DNA of 64,000 nt from DATJGR01 sp963780795 (GTDB lineage Bacteria; Pseudomonadota; Gammaproteobacteria; Pseudomonadales; Azotimanducaceae): NCBI GenBank assembly GCA_963780795.1, contig CAWADH010000005.1, forward strand, positions 372,001 to 436,000, in the 5' to 3' direction. A program made the translations under genes and the position numbers. This document shows, one piece after another, positions 47,584-55,974 of the stretch. How positions within the stretch are numbered: position 1 is the first letter of the stretch; each line of letters starts with the position of its first letter. The notes below the pieces were generated by a model that ran no database searches, was not told the origin of the DNA, and saw nothing but the letters and a program-made list of their open reading frames with translations.

Positions 47584-47928
47584 CTAGAACGCCGCCCCAT
47601 CGAGCGGACGAACGCGGATCGAATGCAGTATCGCGGGCTCGAAGGTGCGCGCATTCACGCCCACGTTGTTCTGCGGATGCGGCGCCAGGCGTTGCCAGTA
47701 CATGATGCAGCCGCAGTTCGCGCATCTGACGAAGCGTTGATGTTTGCGACCCCAGATGTATTCGTGCGTCGTCTTCGCTTTCGTCGGGAGCTGCACCGTC
47801 GACTCTTTGTAGTACGCCCACAGCACGCCGTATTTCGTGCAGATCGTGCAGTTGCAGTCAGTGATCGTCCGCGGCTTGCGCGGCACGGTCACTTCGACCG
47901 CACCGCAATGGCATGTTGCCGTGAGCAT
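47584..47928 (-). CDS. GFA family protein (fourth copy, short)
   Basis: 114 aa from an ATG with GAGGAG upstream. Ligands CHCGAVEV (residues about 7-14), CNCTICTK (about 26-33) and CANCG. It is shorter than the others and resembles GFA-domain proteins in which the C-terminal helix ends early, with PHPQNNVGVNARTFEP giving the conserved N-A-R region. The upstream GNAT gene is 25 bases away. Confidence 0.9.
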   Translation of the reverse strand: MLTATCHCGAVEVTVPRKPRTITDCNCTICTKYGVLWAYYKESTVQLPTKAKTTHEYIWGRKHQRFVRCANCGCIMYWQRLAPHPQNNVGVNARTFEPAILHSIRVRPLDGAAF

Positions 47929-47953
47929 GAAACGGAACTCCTCGCGTTGATTG

Positions 47954-48472
47954 TCAACCGTCCACGGGATGTGCCGGCGTGTCGAGTATGCGTTGATAGA
48001 ACGCCACGTCGAGCCACCTGCCGAACTTGAATCCCGCGTGACGAACCGTGCCGGCATGCACGAAGCCGAGCTGTTCGTGCAGACGGATGCTGTTCGCGTT
48101 CGACACGTCGAGCGCGCCGATCATCACGTGATACTGCTGCTCCACGGCGGCCTCGATCAGATGCTGCATCAGTACCCTTCCCAGGCCTTTGCCGCGATGG
48201 TCCTGGTGAACGTACACCGAGTGCTCGACCGAATATTTGTACGCGGGCCACGCGCGGAACGTGCCGTAACTGGCGAAGCCGGCGAGGCGCCCGTCGGCGA
48301 TCGCACCGATGACCGGAAAGCGGCTGGTCTCCTTCGTTTTGAACCATCCGGCCATGCTGTCGTGCGTGCGCGGCTTGTAGTCGTATAGCGCGGTCGAATT
48401 CGCGATCACTTCGTTGAGGATCGAGAGAATCTCCTCCGCGTGCGCGTCGTGATTGCAGTGCACGATCTGCAT
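47954..48472 (-). CDS. GNAT family N-acetyltransferase, phosphinothricin acetyltransferase-like
   Basis: 172 aa. The ATG shares one base with the amidohydrolase stop (TGATG). HDAHAEEILSILNEVIANSTALYDYKPRT, SFASYGTF-type strand, HSVYVHQDHRGKGLGRVLMQHLIEAA as the acetyl-CoA motif and ANSIRLHEQLGFVHAGTVRHAGFKFGRWLDVAFYQ as motif B are all typical for PAT/Bar-like proteins. Substrate could be an amino acid analogue such as methionine sulfoximine. Coupled to the preceding amidohydrolase gene. Confidence 0.92.
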   Translation of the reverse strand: MQIVHCNHDAHAEEILSILNEVIANSTALYDYKPRTHDSMAGWFKTKETSRFPVIGAIADGRLAGFASYGTFRAWPAYKYSVEHSVYVHQDHRGKGLGRVLMQHLIEAAVEQQYHVMIGALDVSNANSIRLHEQLGFVHAGTVRHAGFKFGRWLDVAFYQRILDTPAHPVDG

Positions 48473-50103
48473 CAGTGCTCCTCGTACACCACTTTGCCGC
48501 CAACGATCGTCAACACGCTGCGCGTCTTCGGCAGATCGGGCACCGGTACGCTGAACGGGTCTTGCGACAGCACCGCAATGTCGGCGAGTTTGCCGACGGC
48601 GATGGTGCCCTTGTCTTCTTCGGCGAATTCCGCGAACGCGGAGCCCGCAGTGTACGCGCACACCGCCTGCTCGCGCGTAATTGCCTCGGTCGGATTCGTC
48701 GGGTCGGTAATCGCGAACATGATGTTCAGGAACGGATTCATCGGGCCGTCCGAGCCGAGCGCCAGCGGAATGTCAGCTTCGATCAGCGAGCGCAGCGGTC
48801 CCATCGGCGAATGCCAGCGTTGCCGGAACAGCTCGACGAAGGTGAAGTGCGACGGGTTCTGTACGACGACGATTCCCAACGCGCGTGCGCGCGGAATCAG
48901 ATCGGCGATCACGCCCTCGCCGTGCTCGATGCGCAGGCGTTTCGATTTCCAGTCGACGTTGCCGCCATTGACCGTCTCCATCGCATCGAAGATGACATCG
49001 GCGGTCTTGTCGCCCACCGCGTGCAGCAGCAGTTGCTGCTGCAGCTCCAGCGATTCTTTGAGCATCGCCGCGATGTCGCGCTCCGGAAAGTTCAGCCGGC
49101 CAAACCAACCGGGCCGATCCGCATAGTCGTCGCGCAGCGCTGCACCGCGCTCGATCGGTGTGCCGTCCAGGACCCACTTGATGCCGCTCACTCTCACCTT
49201 CGAGTCGGTCTCCTGCAGGCGGTCCATCTCGCGGATCTCCAACAGGTCGCGCCCCGATGGGGTCGTTGGCGAGAACGCGATCGCACGCACGCGGATCGGC
49301 AGCTCACTCTTGTCCGCCAGCATGACGAAGCGTTCGAGCGGCATGGCCGGAAAGATCTGCAGCGACGTGATGCCGGCGCGTAACGCGGCATCCGATAGCT
49401 CGTGCAGCGCGGCCACGATCTCGTCGTCGGTTACAGCCGCCGCCAGCGCGCGGGCGGTCTTCCACTGCGCGTACTCCCAGTAGCGACCGTTCAGCTCGCG
49501 CGACCCGGCGATCCGCTCGTAATAGCCGCCGGCCGGATCGGGTTCGTAGTTGCGAATGTGCAGCAGCGAAAGTGCTTTCGAGTTGGCGACGTAACCGTGA
49601 CCGTAATACGCGCGCAGCAGCACGGGATGCTCGGGCGCGAGTTTGTCGAGCGCCGCGCGCGTGACCGCTTCGTCCAGCACCACCGTGTAACCCACGGGCA
49701 CGAAGATCCAGGTGCCCGGCGGCGTCTTCTGCACCGCCGCGCCGATGGCGGCGCTCGTCTCAGCCCAGCTCGGTTCGTTGGTTTCGAAATGAACCTCGTA
49801 ACCTTTCGGATCGGGTCCGAAGTGCACGTGAGCGTCGTTGAAGCCGGGCGTTGCAACGCGCTGCTGCAGGTCGATCGTGCGGGTGCGATGGTCGGCCAGC
49901 GCAGCCACTTCGCTCGCGGTGCCCACTTTCACGATTCGCTCGCCACTGATCGCGACCGCTTCGACCATCGGCCGCGCCGCATCGCCCGTGAACACCTGGC
50001 CGTTGGTGAGTATCAGGTCGACCGGCGCCTGCGCGGCCTGCGCGCCGAACGGAAGCAGCGCAACCAGCAGCAGCCATAGAACACGCATCCGGCACATCCC
50101 CAT
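48472..50103 (-). CDS. Amidohydrolase family 3 protein (YtcJ-like), exported
   Basis: 543 aa with a Sec signal peptide (WLLLVALLPFGAQAAQA); ATG 50103, or 50088 with a shorter leader. The metal site begins PGFNDAHVHFGPDP, where the HxH pair binds metal; later ligands lie in LHAVGDKTADVI, RIEHGEGV and ALGSDGPMNPFLNI with the catalytic Asp. The substrate-binding loops NGQVFTG and DILIL-like N-terminal strand LILTNGQVF are normal. It would cleave an amide or cyclic compound in the periplasm. Two palindromic repeats lie upstream. Confidence 0.92.
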   Translation of the reverse strand: MGMCRMRVLWLLLVALLPFGAQAAQAPVDLILTNGQVFTGDAARPMVEAVAISGERIVKVGTASEVAALADHRTRTIDLQQRVATPGFNDAHVHFGPDPKGYEVHFETNEPSWAETSAAIGAAVQKTPPGTWIFVPVGYTVVLDEAVTRAALDKLAPEHPVLLRAYYGHGYVANSKALSLLHIRNYEPDPAGGYYERIAGSRELNGRYWEYAQWKTARALAAAVTDDEIVAALHELSDAALRAGITSLQIFPAMPLERFVMLADKSELPIRVRAIAFSPTTPSGRDLLEIREMDRLQETDSKVRVSGIKWVLDGTPIERGAALRDDYADRPGWFGRLNFPERDIAAMLKESLELQQQLLLHAVGDKTADVIFDAMETVNGGNVDWKSKRLRIEHGEGVIADLIPRARALGIVVVQNPSHFTFVELFRQRWHSPMGPLRSLIEADIPLALGSDGPMNPFLNIMFAITDPTNPTEAITREQAVCAYTAGSAFAEFAEEDKGTIAVGKLADIAVLSQDPFSVPVPDLPKTRSVLTIVGGKVVYEEH

Positions 50104-50121
50104 CGAGCAACCCCGTTGTTG

Positions 50122-50160
50122 AACAAGTCAAAACACGGTGCCAGGCACCGTCTTTTGACT
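50122..50160. repeat. Palindromic intergenic repeat, copy B1
   Basis: Outer arms AGTCAAAA at 50126-50133 and TTTTGACT at 50153-50160 are exact complements; inner ACGGTGCC-A-GGCACCGT is a perfect 8+1+8 palindrome. Central base is A here and T in copies A1 and B2, as expected for the opposite orientation. Confidence 0.85.
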
Positions 50161-50173
50161 AGCAACCGTAGCG

Positions 50174-50214
50174 AATAAGTATCGGACGGTGCCTGGCACC
50201 AGCCGTGACTTATT
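50174..50214. repeat. Palindromic intergenic repeat, copy B2
   Basis: Outer arms AATAAGT (50174-50180) and ACTTATT (50208-50214); core GGTGCCTGGCACC. Lies 18 bases before the end of the GST gene that starts at 50850. Confidence 0.85.
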
Positions 50215-50232
50215 CAGGACTGTGCCACGTCT

Positions 50233-50850
50233 TCATTTGGTCGGCCACGGATCGGCCCACGCCGGGAGCCGGTTCAGCCCATCCAGCCAGCGCACCACGT
50301 TCGGGAAATCCGCCAACGGCATGTCCGATTCGCGCCAGTACGTGGCCATCGACGCGAGCTGGAAATCGGCGATGGTCAGGCGTCCGCACGCGGGGTTGCT
50401 ACGTCCGGCGAGGTGGCCGTCGAGCACTTTGGCGAACCTGACGAGATCGTTGACGCTCGCTTTCAGCAGGTCGCGGTCGGGCGGCCCCATCCTGAACGTC
50501 GACTTCACGATGTGTTCGAAGTAGAACGGCGACACCGCCGGCGACCAGTGGCAGTCGTTCCACGACAGCCAGCGCAGCACCTCTACCTGTTCGGCCGGCC
50601 GGTTCGCCGGCCACATGTCGGAATCCACCTTGATGCACAGGTACGCCATGATCGCGGACGCTTCCCACAACACCACGTCGCCGTCGACCAGGGTCGGCGC
50701 TTTCATGTTCGGGTTGAGCTTCGCGTACTCCGGTGCTCTCAGTCCGCCGGCCATCAGGTCCACTTCCACGCACTGCGCATCGATGCCGAGGTGTTTGACC
50801 AGCGCCAGCACGCGCTGCGGCGCTTGCGCCTTGATCCAGTAGATTTTCAT
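50233..50850 (-). CDS. Glutathione S-transferase family protein
   Basis: 205 aa. Opens MKIYWIKAQAPQRVLALVKHLGIDAQCVEV, with an Ala-Gln at the place of the usual Ser/Tyr; KAPTLVDGDVVLWEASAIMAYLCIKV provides cis-Pro and the Glu-Ala-Ser glutathione site. The helical half holds LRWLSWNDCHWSP and CGRLTIADFQLASM. It is a divergent member close to bacterial GST-like proteins with uncertain activity. It follows the cupin gene (78 bases) and precedes repeats B2 and B1. Confidence 0.9.
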   Translation of the reverse strand: MKIYWIKAQAPQRVLALVKHLGIDAQCVEVDLMAGGLRAPEYAKLNPNMKAPTLVDGDVVLWEASAIMAYLCIKVDSDMWPANRPAEQVEVLRWLSWNDCHWSPAVSPFYFEHIVKSTFRMGPPDRDLLKASVNDLVRFAKVLDGHLAGRSNPACGRLTIADFQLASMATYWRESDMPLADFPNVVRWLDGLNRLPAWADPWPTK

Positions 50851-50928
50851 GACCTTGCTCCGTTGCGTTTGTCCGAGCTAGACGAACGACGAGGCTTCAA
50901 TTCGACGTGCATCGGCAATTCGAAGCCG

Positions 50929-51279
50929 TCAGTCCGATGCGACTTCGCCGCCCGAAGGGCCATAGAAGATGCGCCACAATGCGAGGTCGTCGGTGAACGC
51001 CTCGTAGTGATGTTCGACGCCCGCCGCGACGAACAGCAGATCGCCGGCTTCGAACGCATCGCGCCTGCCCGCGTGAACCAGCACGCCGCGGCCGCGGACT
51101 ACTGCGTAGAGTTCATCCTGCGCGTGCGGCGTTTGCCGGTTCGGCGGCAGGGGAACCGACAGCACCACGTCGAGCGTGCCGCGTTTCAACGCGGCCGCGA
51201 CCCGTTCGCCCGCCGGTCCGGGGATGCCCGACTGCGTCTGCGCAAAACTGATCACACCGCTGCGCTCGCTCGGGTTCAT
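50929..51279 (-). CDS. Cupin domain protein
   Basis: 116 aa. LPPNRQTPHAQDELYAVVRGRGVLVHAGRRDAFEAGDLLFVAAGVEHHYEAFTDD is a complete cupin with motif-1 H-x4-E and motif-2 His-His; the first motif has TPHAQDE in place of HxH. Metal binding may thus be two-His, one-Glu or altered. It is separated by three bases from the VOC gene upstream and 78 from the GST gene, forming a small three-gene unit that diverges from an XRE regulator. Confidence 0.88.
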   Translation of the reverse strand: MNPSERSGVISFAQTQSGIPGPAGERVAAALKRGTLDVVLSVPLPPNRQTPHAQDELYAVVRGRGVLVHAGRRDAFEAGDLLFVAAGVEHHYEAFTDDLALWRIFYGPSGGEVASD

Positions 51280-51282
51280 GCG

Positions 51283-51678
51283 CTAGGCTCGAGGCTCGAT
51301 CAGGTCCCAGAGATTACCGTACAGATCGCGGAACACGGCCACCGTTCCGTAGCGTTCTTCTTTCGGCTCGCGCACGAACCGCACCCCGCGCGCCCGGAAC
51401 GCGTGGTAGTCGCGCCAGAAATCGTCGGTGTGGAGAAAGAGGAACACGCGCCCGCCGGTCTGATTGCCGACGCGCGACGACTGTTCGTCGCCAACCGCCC
51501 GCGCCAGCAGGATGTGCGTTTCGCGCGCACCCTTCGGTGCGACCACTACCCAGCGCTTGTCCTGCTCCGGAATGAACGTGTCTTCGATCAGTTCGAAACC
51601 GAGGACATCCTTATAGAACGCGATCGCTTCGTCGTACTCGCGCACCACGATCGCGATCAGGCCGAGTGAATGTTGCAT
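51283..51678 (-). CDS. VOC family protein
   Basis: 131 aa. MQHSLGLIAIVVREYDEAIAFYKDVLGFELIEDTFIPEQDKRWVVVAPK and GTVAVFRDLYGNLWDLIEPRA are diagnostic of glyoxalase-like VOC proteins; metal ligands would be the His near residue 3 and Glu in LIEPRA. ARETHILLARAV has the GxETxLLLAxA pattern of the subgroup. First gene of the VOC-cupin-GST unit, 119 bases from the divergent XRE regulator start. Confidence 0.9.
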   Translation of the reverse strand: MQHSLGLIAIVVREYDEAIAFYKDVLGFELIEDTFIPEQDKRWVVVAPKGARETHILLARAVGDEQSSRVGNQTGGRVFLFLHTDDFWRDYHAFRARGVRFVREPKEERYGTVAVFRDLYGNLWDLIEPRA

Positions 51679-51797
51679 CGTTCACGCGTTCCTTCGATGC
51701 GGCACAATTACCTGCAGGGTATTTGAACCGCTCACCCGCGCAAAGCGAAGATGACTGGAACAGGAGTGCGCCGATCGTGTCGTTGTCCACGGTGAAC

Positions 51798-52616
51798 ATG
51801 AACGCCGGAACCGAGCGCGGGTTTCCGCTGCTGCTGAAGGCGTGGCGACACAAGCGGCGCTTGTCGCAACTCGAGCTCGCGTTGTCGTCGGGCGTGTCGC
51901 AGCGCCATGTCAGCTTTCTCGAATCCGGACGCGCACGGCCGAGCCGCAGCATGATTCTGCAGTTGAGCGAAACGCTCGAGGTGCCATTGCGCGATCGCAA
52001 CGACTGGCTCACCGCCGCCGGATTCGCGCCGATCTTCAAAGAGCGGCCGCTCGATCATCCGCAGATGCAGCAGGTGATGAACGCGGTTCGGATGATGCTG
52101 ACCAATCACGAACCGTTCCCCGCGCTCGCCGTCGATCGCGCCTGGAACATCCGCATGGCAAATGCGTCGTTCGAACTGTTGAACGGTATGCTCGGCCCCG
52201 ACGTTTGGGATCGCATCGGCGGCGCGCAGCGCAACCTGATGCGCCTGTTCTTCCATCCGAACGGCATTCGTCCGTTCGTCGCGAACTGGAGCGCGATTGC
52301 ACCGCTGCTGTGGCAACGCGCACAGAGGGAAGCCGATGCGTTCGGCGGGCAGGACATGCAGGACGTGCTTGAGACGCTCGCCCCGCTGCAGGACGACAGC
52401 GTGCTGCGCGCGCCTGACGACACCGCGCTGGTGCCGGTGTTGCCGCTCGTCATCGAGAAGGACGGCGCGCGCATCTCGTTGTTCACGGTGATCGCAACGT
52501 TCGGCACCGCACAGGATGTCACCTCCGACGAACTGCGCATCGAAAGCTTCTTTCCGGCCGACGACGCCACCGAGCAACTCTTCCGCGCGGCGGCGAGTGC
52601 CGGCGGCGAGACCTGA
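51798..52616 (+). CDS. XRE family regulator with MmyB-like ligand domain
   Basis: 272 aa from the ATG at MNAGTERGFPLLL; an upstream in-frame ATG at 51666 lies inside the divergent VOC gene. HTH at about 8-65 (WRHKRRLSQLELALSSGVSQRHVSFLESGRARPSRSMILQLSETL) and an MmyB-type ligand pocket from 100 on (PFPALAVDRAWNIRMANASFELL, FHPNGIRPFVANWSAIAPLLWQRAQREA). MmyB-like regulators control oxidative, often short-chain dehydrogenase genes. It is divergent from the VOC-cupin-GST unit, a likely target. Confidence 0.92.
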   Translation: MNAGTERGFPLLLKAWRHKRRLSQLELALSSGVSQRHVSFLESGRARPSRSMILQLSETLEVPLRDRNDWLTAAGFAPIFKERPLDHPQMQQVMNAVRMMLTNHEPFPALAVDRAWNIRMANASFELLNGMLGPDVWDRIGGAQRNLMRLFFHPNGIRPFVANWSAIAPLLWQRAQREADAFGGQDMQDVLETLAPLQDDSVLRAPDDTALVPVLPLVIEKDGARISLFTVIATFGTAQDVTSDELRIESFFPADDATEQLFRAAASAGGET

Positions 52617-52624
52617 CTGCCACG

Positions 52625-52939
52625 CTAAGCGGATGCCGTTCGGCGAACGTTCGTGCGAACTTCGCGCACCACCAGATACAGCAGCGGCCCGAACGATCCT
52701 GCGACGAGCGTGATCAGAACGAACGGCCATGCCGGCACGCCCCGCTCGCGCGCGTCACCGATCATCCACAGGCATGCAAGCACCGCGACGATCACCAGGT
52801 CGAAGAACACCTGTGCGGCGCCCCAACTGCGGAAGTGCGGCTCAATGATGCCGAGATAGCCGACATCCAGCAGCGCGAGTGCGGTGAGCACGCCGAATGC
52901 GGCAGTTACCAGCAACAGCAGAATCAGACGACTCGACAT
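52625..52939 (-). CDS. DUF2834 membrane protein
   Basis: 104 aa, three hydrophobic helices: LILLLLVTAAFGVLTALALL, GAAQVFFDLVIVAVLACLWMIGDAR and AWPFVLITLVAGSFGPLLYLVVREV. The DARERGVPAWPFVLITLVAGSFGPLLYLVVRE end is the DUF2834 signature. Function unknown. It lies 8 bases from the XRE gene end and is 88 bases downstream of the kinase gene end, so it may be the last gene of the preceding minus-strand transcript. Confidence 0.82.
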   Translation of the reverse strand: MSSRLILLLLVTAAFGVLTALALLDVGYLGIIEPHFRSWGAAQVFFDLVIVAVLACLWMIGDARERGVPAWPFVLITLVAGSFGPLLYLVVREVRTNVRRTASA

Positions 52940-53027
52940 GGGAATCTCCCGTGATTGAGGTGACGGCCAGTGTGATCCGCACCCCGACGCTGCCTCAATT
53001 ACCTCGGAGGTCGTCGAGCGAAGGCGA

Positions 53028-53561
53028 TCAGCCCCCTCGTCGAGCCGTTGGAGCGACTACGGACGGGTTCGAAAGCAGTTCGTCTCCGCAATCAGTCACC
53101 GACCTGCCTGCCGTATCGACGACGATTCGCTCCACCGTCCACGGGTGATACTCGCGATTCTCGATCTCGCTCCACGTCGGCAACGTCAGTCCGGCCACCT
53201 CCACCGCGCGTTGCTCGACGCGCGTGCGATGCTCGCGCGGATCGGAGCAGACGACTTCGATGTTCACGTGATCTGCGCCGGCGTCGCGCGCCACCTGTTG
53301 CCACTCGCGGCGCGTCAATTCGATCGGATTGCACGAGTCCGCAACGACGCTCGAGCCGAGCAACAGATTGTCTCGCGCGACGCGGTACGCGAGACGGTAA
53401 CCCTCGCCCTGCACGTCGAACGAACACAGTTCGCGCAACGCCTGTTCAATCGTATCGATGCGTAGATAAACGGCACCGACGCGCACCGACAACCATTTCG
53501 ACAGCGTCGATTTGCCGCTGCCCGGCAGTCCGGAAAAGATGTAGAGCATCGGCTTCGGCAC
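53028..53561 (-). CDS. P-loop kinase (AAA_33/zeta-toxin-like), second copy
   Basis: 177 aa. Walker A GLPGSGKS at 11-18 (IFSGLPGSGKSTLSKWLS), then YLRIDTIEQALRELC, SVVADSCNPIELTRREWQQVA with Walker B-like strand and VVCSDPREHRTRVEQRAVEVAG with lid arginines. The IDTIE-x-AL motif resembles kinases of the 6-phosphogluconate-kinase-like or polynucleotide-kinase superfamily. It is four bases from the ADP-ribosylglycohydrolase gene, which makes ADP-ribose or a nucleotide product a plausible substrate. Cys in LC SFD is not conserved in the copy at 3432. Confidence 0.85.
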   Translation of the reverse strand: MPKPMLYIFSGLPGSGKSTLSKWLSVRVGAVYLRIDTIEQALRELCSFDVQGEGYRLAYRVARDNLLLGSSVVADSCNPIELTRREWQQVARDAGADHVNIEVVCSDPREHRTRVEQRAVEVAGLTLPTWSEIENREYHPWTVERIVVDTAGRSVTDCGDELLSNPSVVAPTARRGG

Positions 53562-53564
53562 TCG

Positions 53565-54632
53565 TCAGATGCTCATTGCCACACGCGTGGTGCGTTCGAC
53601 GAGCGTCTCCAGACTCACTTCGTCGTGTCCGGCGAGCGACAGCGCCACGCGCCCCTGCCACGGTTGCGTCCACTGCGCGGGAATCGCATCGCCCTGAATG
53701 CCCCACAGGCCACCCACGGTCGCGCCGTTGCAGTCCGTATCCAACCCCGCGCCCACGGCGTCGCCGATCGCCGCACCGAAATCGTCGAGATGCGAGAACA
53801 GTGCCCACACCACCAGAGCCAGATTGTTCAGCGTGTGCACCGGCGACATGCCGTCGTAGTGCAACCGGATGGTCGCGCCGCCTTTGCCACTGCCCGCGAG
53901 ATCCGCGCCCAATCGCACCGCTTTTGCTGCGCCGCTTGCGGACGGAATCTGCTCCAGCGCCTTAGCGAGGGCGTTAGTAGGGCTCGAGTCGGCGAGCGCC
54001 GCACCGAGTGCGGCAACGAACACCGCGCCGTGAACGCCATCGTCGCGGTGCGACAGCGCAGCGTCGCGGCGCGCGAGCTCCGCCGCGAGCACCGGTCGCC
54101 CCGGACACACCCAACCGTAAACGTCGGCGCGAATCTGCGCGCCGATCCACTCGTTGAACCGGTTGTCGGAACATTCGGCGAGATCGAAGCCGGGATCGCC
54201 ACCCCACGTGAACCGATCGCGTGCGCGCTGCAGCAGCACCCGGTACGCCGCGCGTTCCGCCGTGAACGTGGCGCCGGCCGGCAGCAGGTTCATCCACGCG
54301 CGCGCGACGTCGGCCGTCGTCATCTGCGCGCCGTGCTGTTCGAGCAGCAGCAGCGCGATCATGCTGTAGTTGATGTCGTCGTCCGGTTCGCTGCGCGTCA
54401 ATTCGCCGCGACAGCACGCGCGCTGAACGCCTGCAACGTCGTCGCGGAAGCCAATGTAGTCCCGCACCGGAAACGAGTCCACGCTGGTGAGATAGTTCTT
54501 CAACGCGTCGTAACCCTGGGCCATCGACAGCGTCTCCACCGGCTTGCCGAGTTGGCAACCGGAGATGCGGCCTTGCCACGCGCGACGAATGCGATGGGAC
54601 AGCTCGTCGCTTCGGAGTTGTGGCTGTGTCAT
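53565..54632 (-). CDS. ADP-ribosylglycohydrolase family protein
   Basis: 355 aa from ATG; a GTG 12 bases upstream would overlap the GFA stop. The DDDINYSMIALLLLEQHG box (Asp84-86) and the second metal box GAGLDTDCNGATVGGLWGIQGD near residues 303-322 are both present, so the di-magnesium centre is complete. The family removes ADP-ribose from proteins, tRNA or DNA ends, or hydrolyses related glycosides. Genes downstream (P-loop kinase, 3 bases) and upstream (GFA, 8 bases) share its transcript, which suggests a salvage step after ADP-ribose release. Confidence 0.9.
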   Translation of the reverse strand: MTQPQLRSDELSHRIRRAWQGRISGCQLGKPVETLSMAQGYDALKNYLTSVDSFPVRDYIGFRDDVAGVQRACCRGELTRSEPDDDINYSMIALLLLEQHGAQMTTADVARAWMNLLPAGATFTAERAAYRVLLQRARDRFTWGGDPGFDLAECSDNRFNEWIGAQIRADVYGWVCPGRPVLAAELARRDAALSHRDDGVHGAVFVAALGAALADSSPTNALAKALEQIPSASGAAKAVRLGADLAGSGKGGATIRLHYDGMSPVHTLNNLALVVWALFSHLDDFGAAIGDAVGAGLDTDCNGATVGGLWGIQGDAIPAQWTQPWQGRVALSLAGHDEVSLETLVERTTRVAMSI

Positions 54633-54640
54633 GTCCGGCG

Positions 54641-55033
54641 TCACGTCGGAAACGCCTCGAACTGCGGCGCATCGCCGCCGATGTGATCCCACGGCGCCTT
54701 GGAGCCGACGAAGATGTGCATCGCGATGTCGACGCCCGGATCGCCGTCGACGCTGCCCAGCGTCACGCCGTGCACGTTACCGCCGACGATGCCGCACAGC
54801 GTCGTGCCGCACGCGCTGCAAAAGCACAATCCGAAGCCCTGAACGCTTTCGTACCGCGTCAATTCGTTCTCACCCTGCACCCAATGGAACGATCCGGGTG
54901 CAACCTCCGCATATGCCGATGCTGCCCCACTGAACGCCTTGCGACAGCGTGAACAGTGGCAGCTTCTGGCGGCGCTCAGTGGTGCGTCGATTGCGTATCT
55001 GATGCGCCCGCAGAAACAGCCGCCGTTGATCAT
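54641..55033 (-). CDS. GFA family protein (fifth copy)
   Basis: 130 aa from an ATG; longer frames have no family similarity. Ligands CFCGRIRY, CHCSRCRK (residues about 25-32) and CSACG. The GGCFCGRIRYAIDAPLSAARSCHCSRCRKAFSGAASAYAEV line and MHIFVGSKAPWDHIGGDAPQFEAFP end are the GFA subgroup with a conserved A-P-W. It is eight bases from the ADP-ribosylglycohydrolase gene and 54 from the VOC gene upstream. Confidence 0.9.
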   Translation of the reverse strand: MINGGCFCGRIRYAIDAPLSAARSCHCSRCRKAFSGAASAYAEVAPGSFHWVQGENELTRYESVQGFGLCFCSACGTTLCGIVGGNVHGVTLGSVDGDPGVDIAMHIFVGSKAPWDHIGGDAPQFEAFPT

Positions 55034-55087
55034 GCCGGCACCATACGCGGCGCGGGCCAACGACCGTATTCAGGCGCGCATCGACGG

Positions 55088-55549
55088 TCAGGGATTGGCG
55101 GCAGGTACATAACACACCTCGAGTTTCACACCATCGGGATCGGCGAAGAACGCTGCATAGTAGTACTCCCCGTAGCCGGTGTGACCGCCATAGTTCGTCG
55201 GTGGATCCAGAACTTCGCCACCGGCTGCCACCACCGCGGCATGAACCCGGTCGACCTGCGCGTCGGATTCCGCGTGGAACGCCAGATGATGCGGTCCCGG
55301 CGCATACCGGTCGTAGCGGCGATCTCTGCTTTCGACGGCCGCCGGCCGAACTTCGATGTCGAACCGCGATCCGTCGCTGTACCGCTTCCCCCACGTGGCG
55401 CGCGTCGGATTGTCGCCCGACCATTCCGGCGCGGAGATATTCCAACGACGGAATCCGAGCGCGGTCAGGAACGCGTGATAGAAGGCGATGGAACGCGCAG
55501 GGTAACCGACCGAGAGATCGATGTGGCTCAATGGACCGGTCGATGGCAT
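55088..55549 (-). CDS. VOC family protein
   Basis: 153 aa. LSHIDLSVGYPARSIAFYHAFLTALGFRRWNISAPEWSGDNP, FDIEVRPAAVESRDRRYDRYAPGPHHLAFHAESD and YYAAFFADPDGVKLEVCYVP give a complete VOC fold with His in HLAFH and Glu in LEVCYV. The YAPGPHHLAF motif is common in the extradiol-dioxygenase-like subgroup. Lies 27 bases from the VOC gene upstream. Confidence 0.9.
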   Translation of the reverse strand: MPSTGPLSHIDLSVGYPARSIAFYHAFLTALGFRRWNISAPEWSGDNPTRATWGKRYSDGSRFDIEVRPAAVESRDRRYDRYAPGPHHLAFHAESDAQVDRVHAAVVAAGGEVLDPPTNYGGHTGYGEYYYAAFFADPDGVKLEVCYVPAANP

Positions 55550-55576
55550 CGCATTGACCCTGATCGTGCGCCGCGA

Positions 55577-55966
55577 CTATCGATTCACATCGACTACGCA
55601 GAACAGGTTCCGGTCCGGATCCTCGAGCACGACGTAATCCGCGTGGGGCTGATAACGCCACTCGTAGCGCCGCGCGCCGAGCTTCACCAGACGTTCCACT
55701 TCCTCGCGCGGGCTCGTCGTATAGAGATCGAGATGCAGCCAGCTGCGTTTGCCGGTTCGTTTCACTTGCGACTGGTCCAACGACACGTTCGGACCCCTTC
55801 CGGCCGGATCACGAAGGATGACGAAGCCGCCGTTCGGATCGGTGTGCTCGACCGCGTAGTGGAGCGCTTCCTGCCAGAACGCCCACATGCGTTCGAATTC
55901 GTGGCAGCGGATGACGATCGATCCGATCGTCACGTGCGGGAGTCGTGGGCGGGGCGATGCGGCCAT
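55577..55966 (-). CDS. VOC family protein
   Basis: 129 aa from the ATG at MAASPRP; the longer frame adds 24 residues without similarity. HVTIGSIVIRCHEFERMWAFWQEALHYAVEHTDPNGGFVILRD, SWLHLDLYTTSPREEVERLVKLGARRYEWRYQPHADYVVLEDPDRNLFCVVDVN contain both modules. The W-x6-A-L-H-Y pattern and EDPDRNLFCVV end belong to the Glyoxalase_6 group. Eight bases from the Ddn-like gene upstream. Confidence 0.9.
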   Translation of the reverse strand: MAASPRPRLPHVTIGSIVIRCHEFERMWAFWQEALHYAVEHTDPNGGFVILRDPAGRGPNVSLDQSQVKRTGKRSWLHLDLYTTSPREEVERLVKLGARRYEWRYQPHADYVVLEDPDRNLFCVVDVNR

Positions 55967-55974
55967 CGTCAGTG

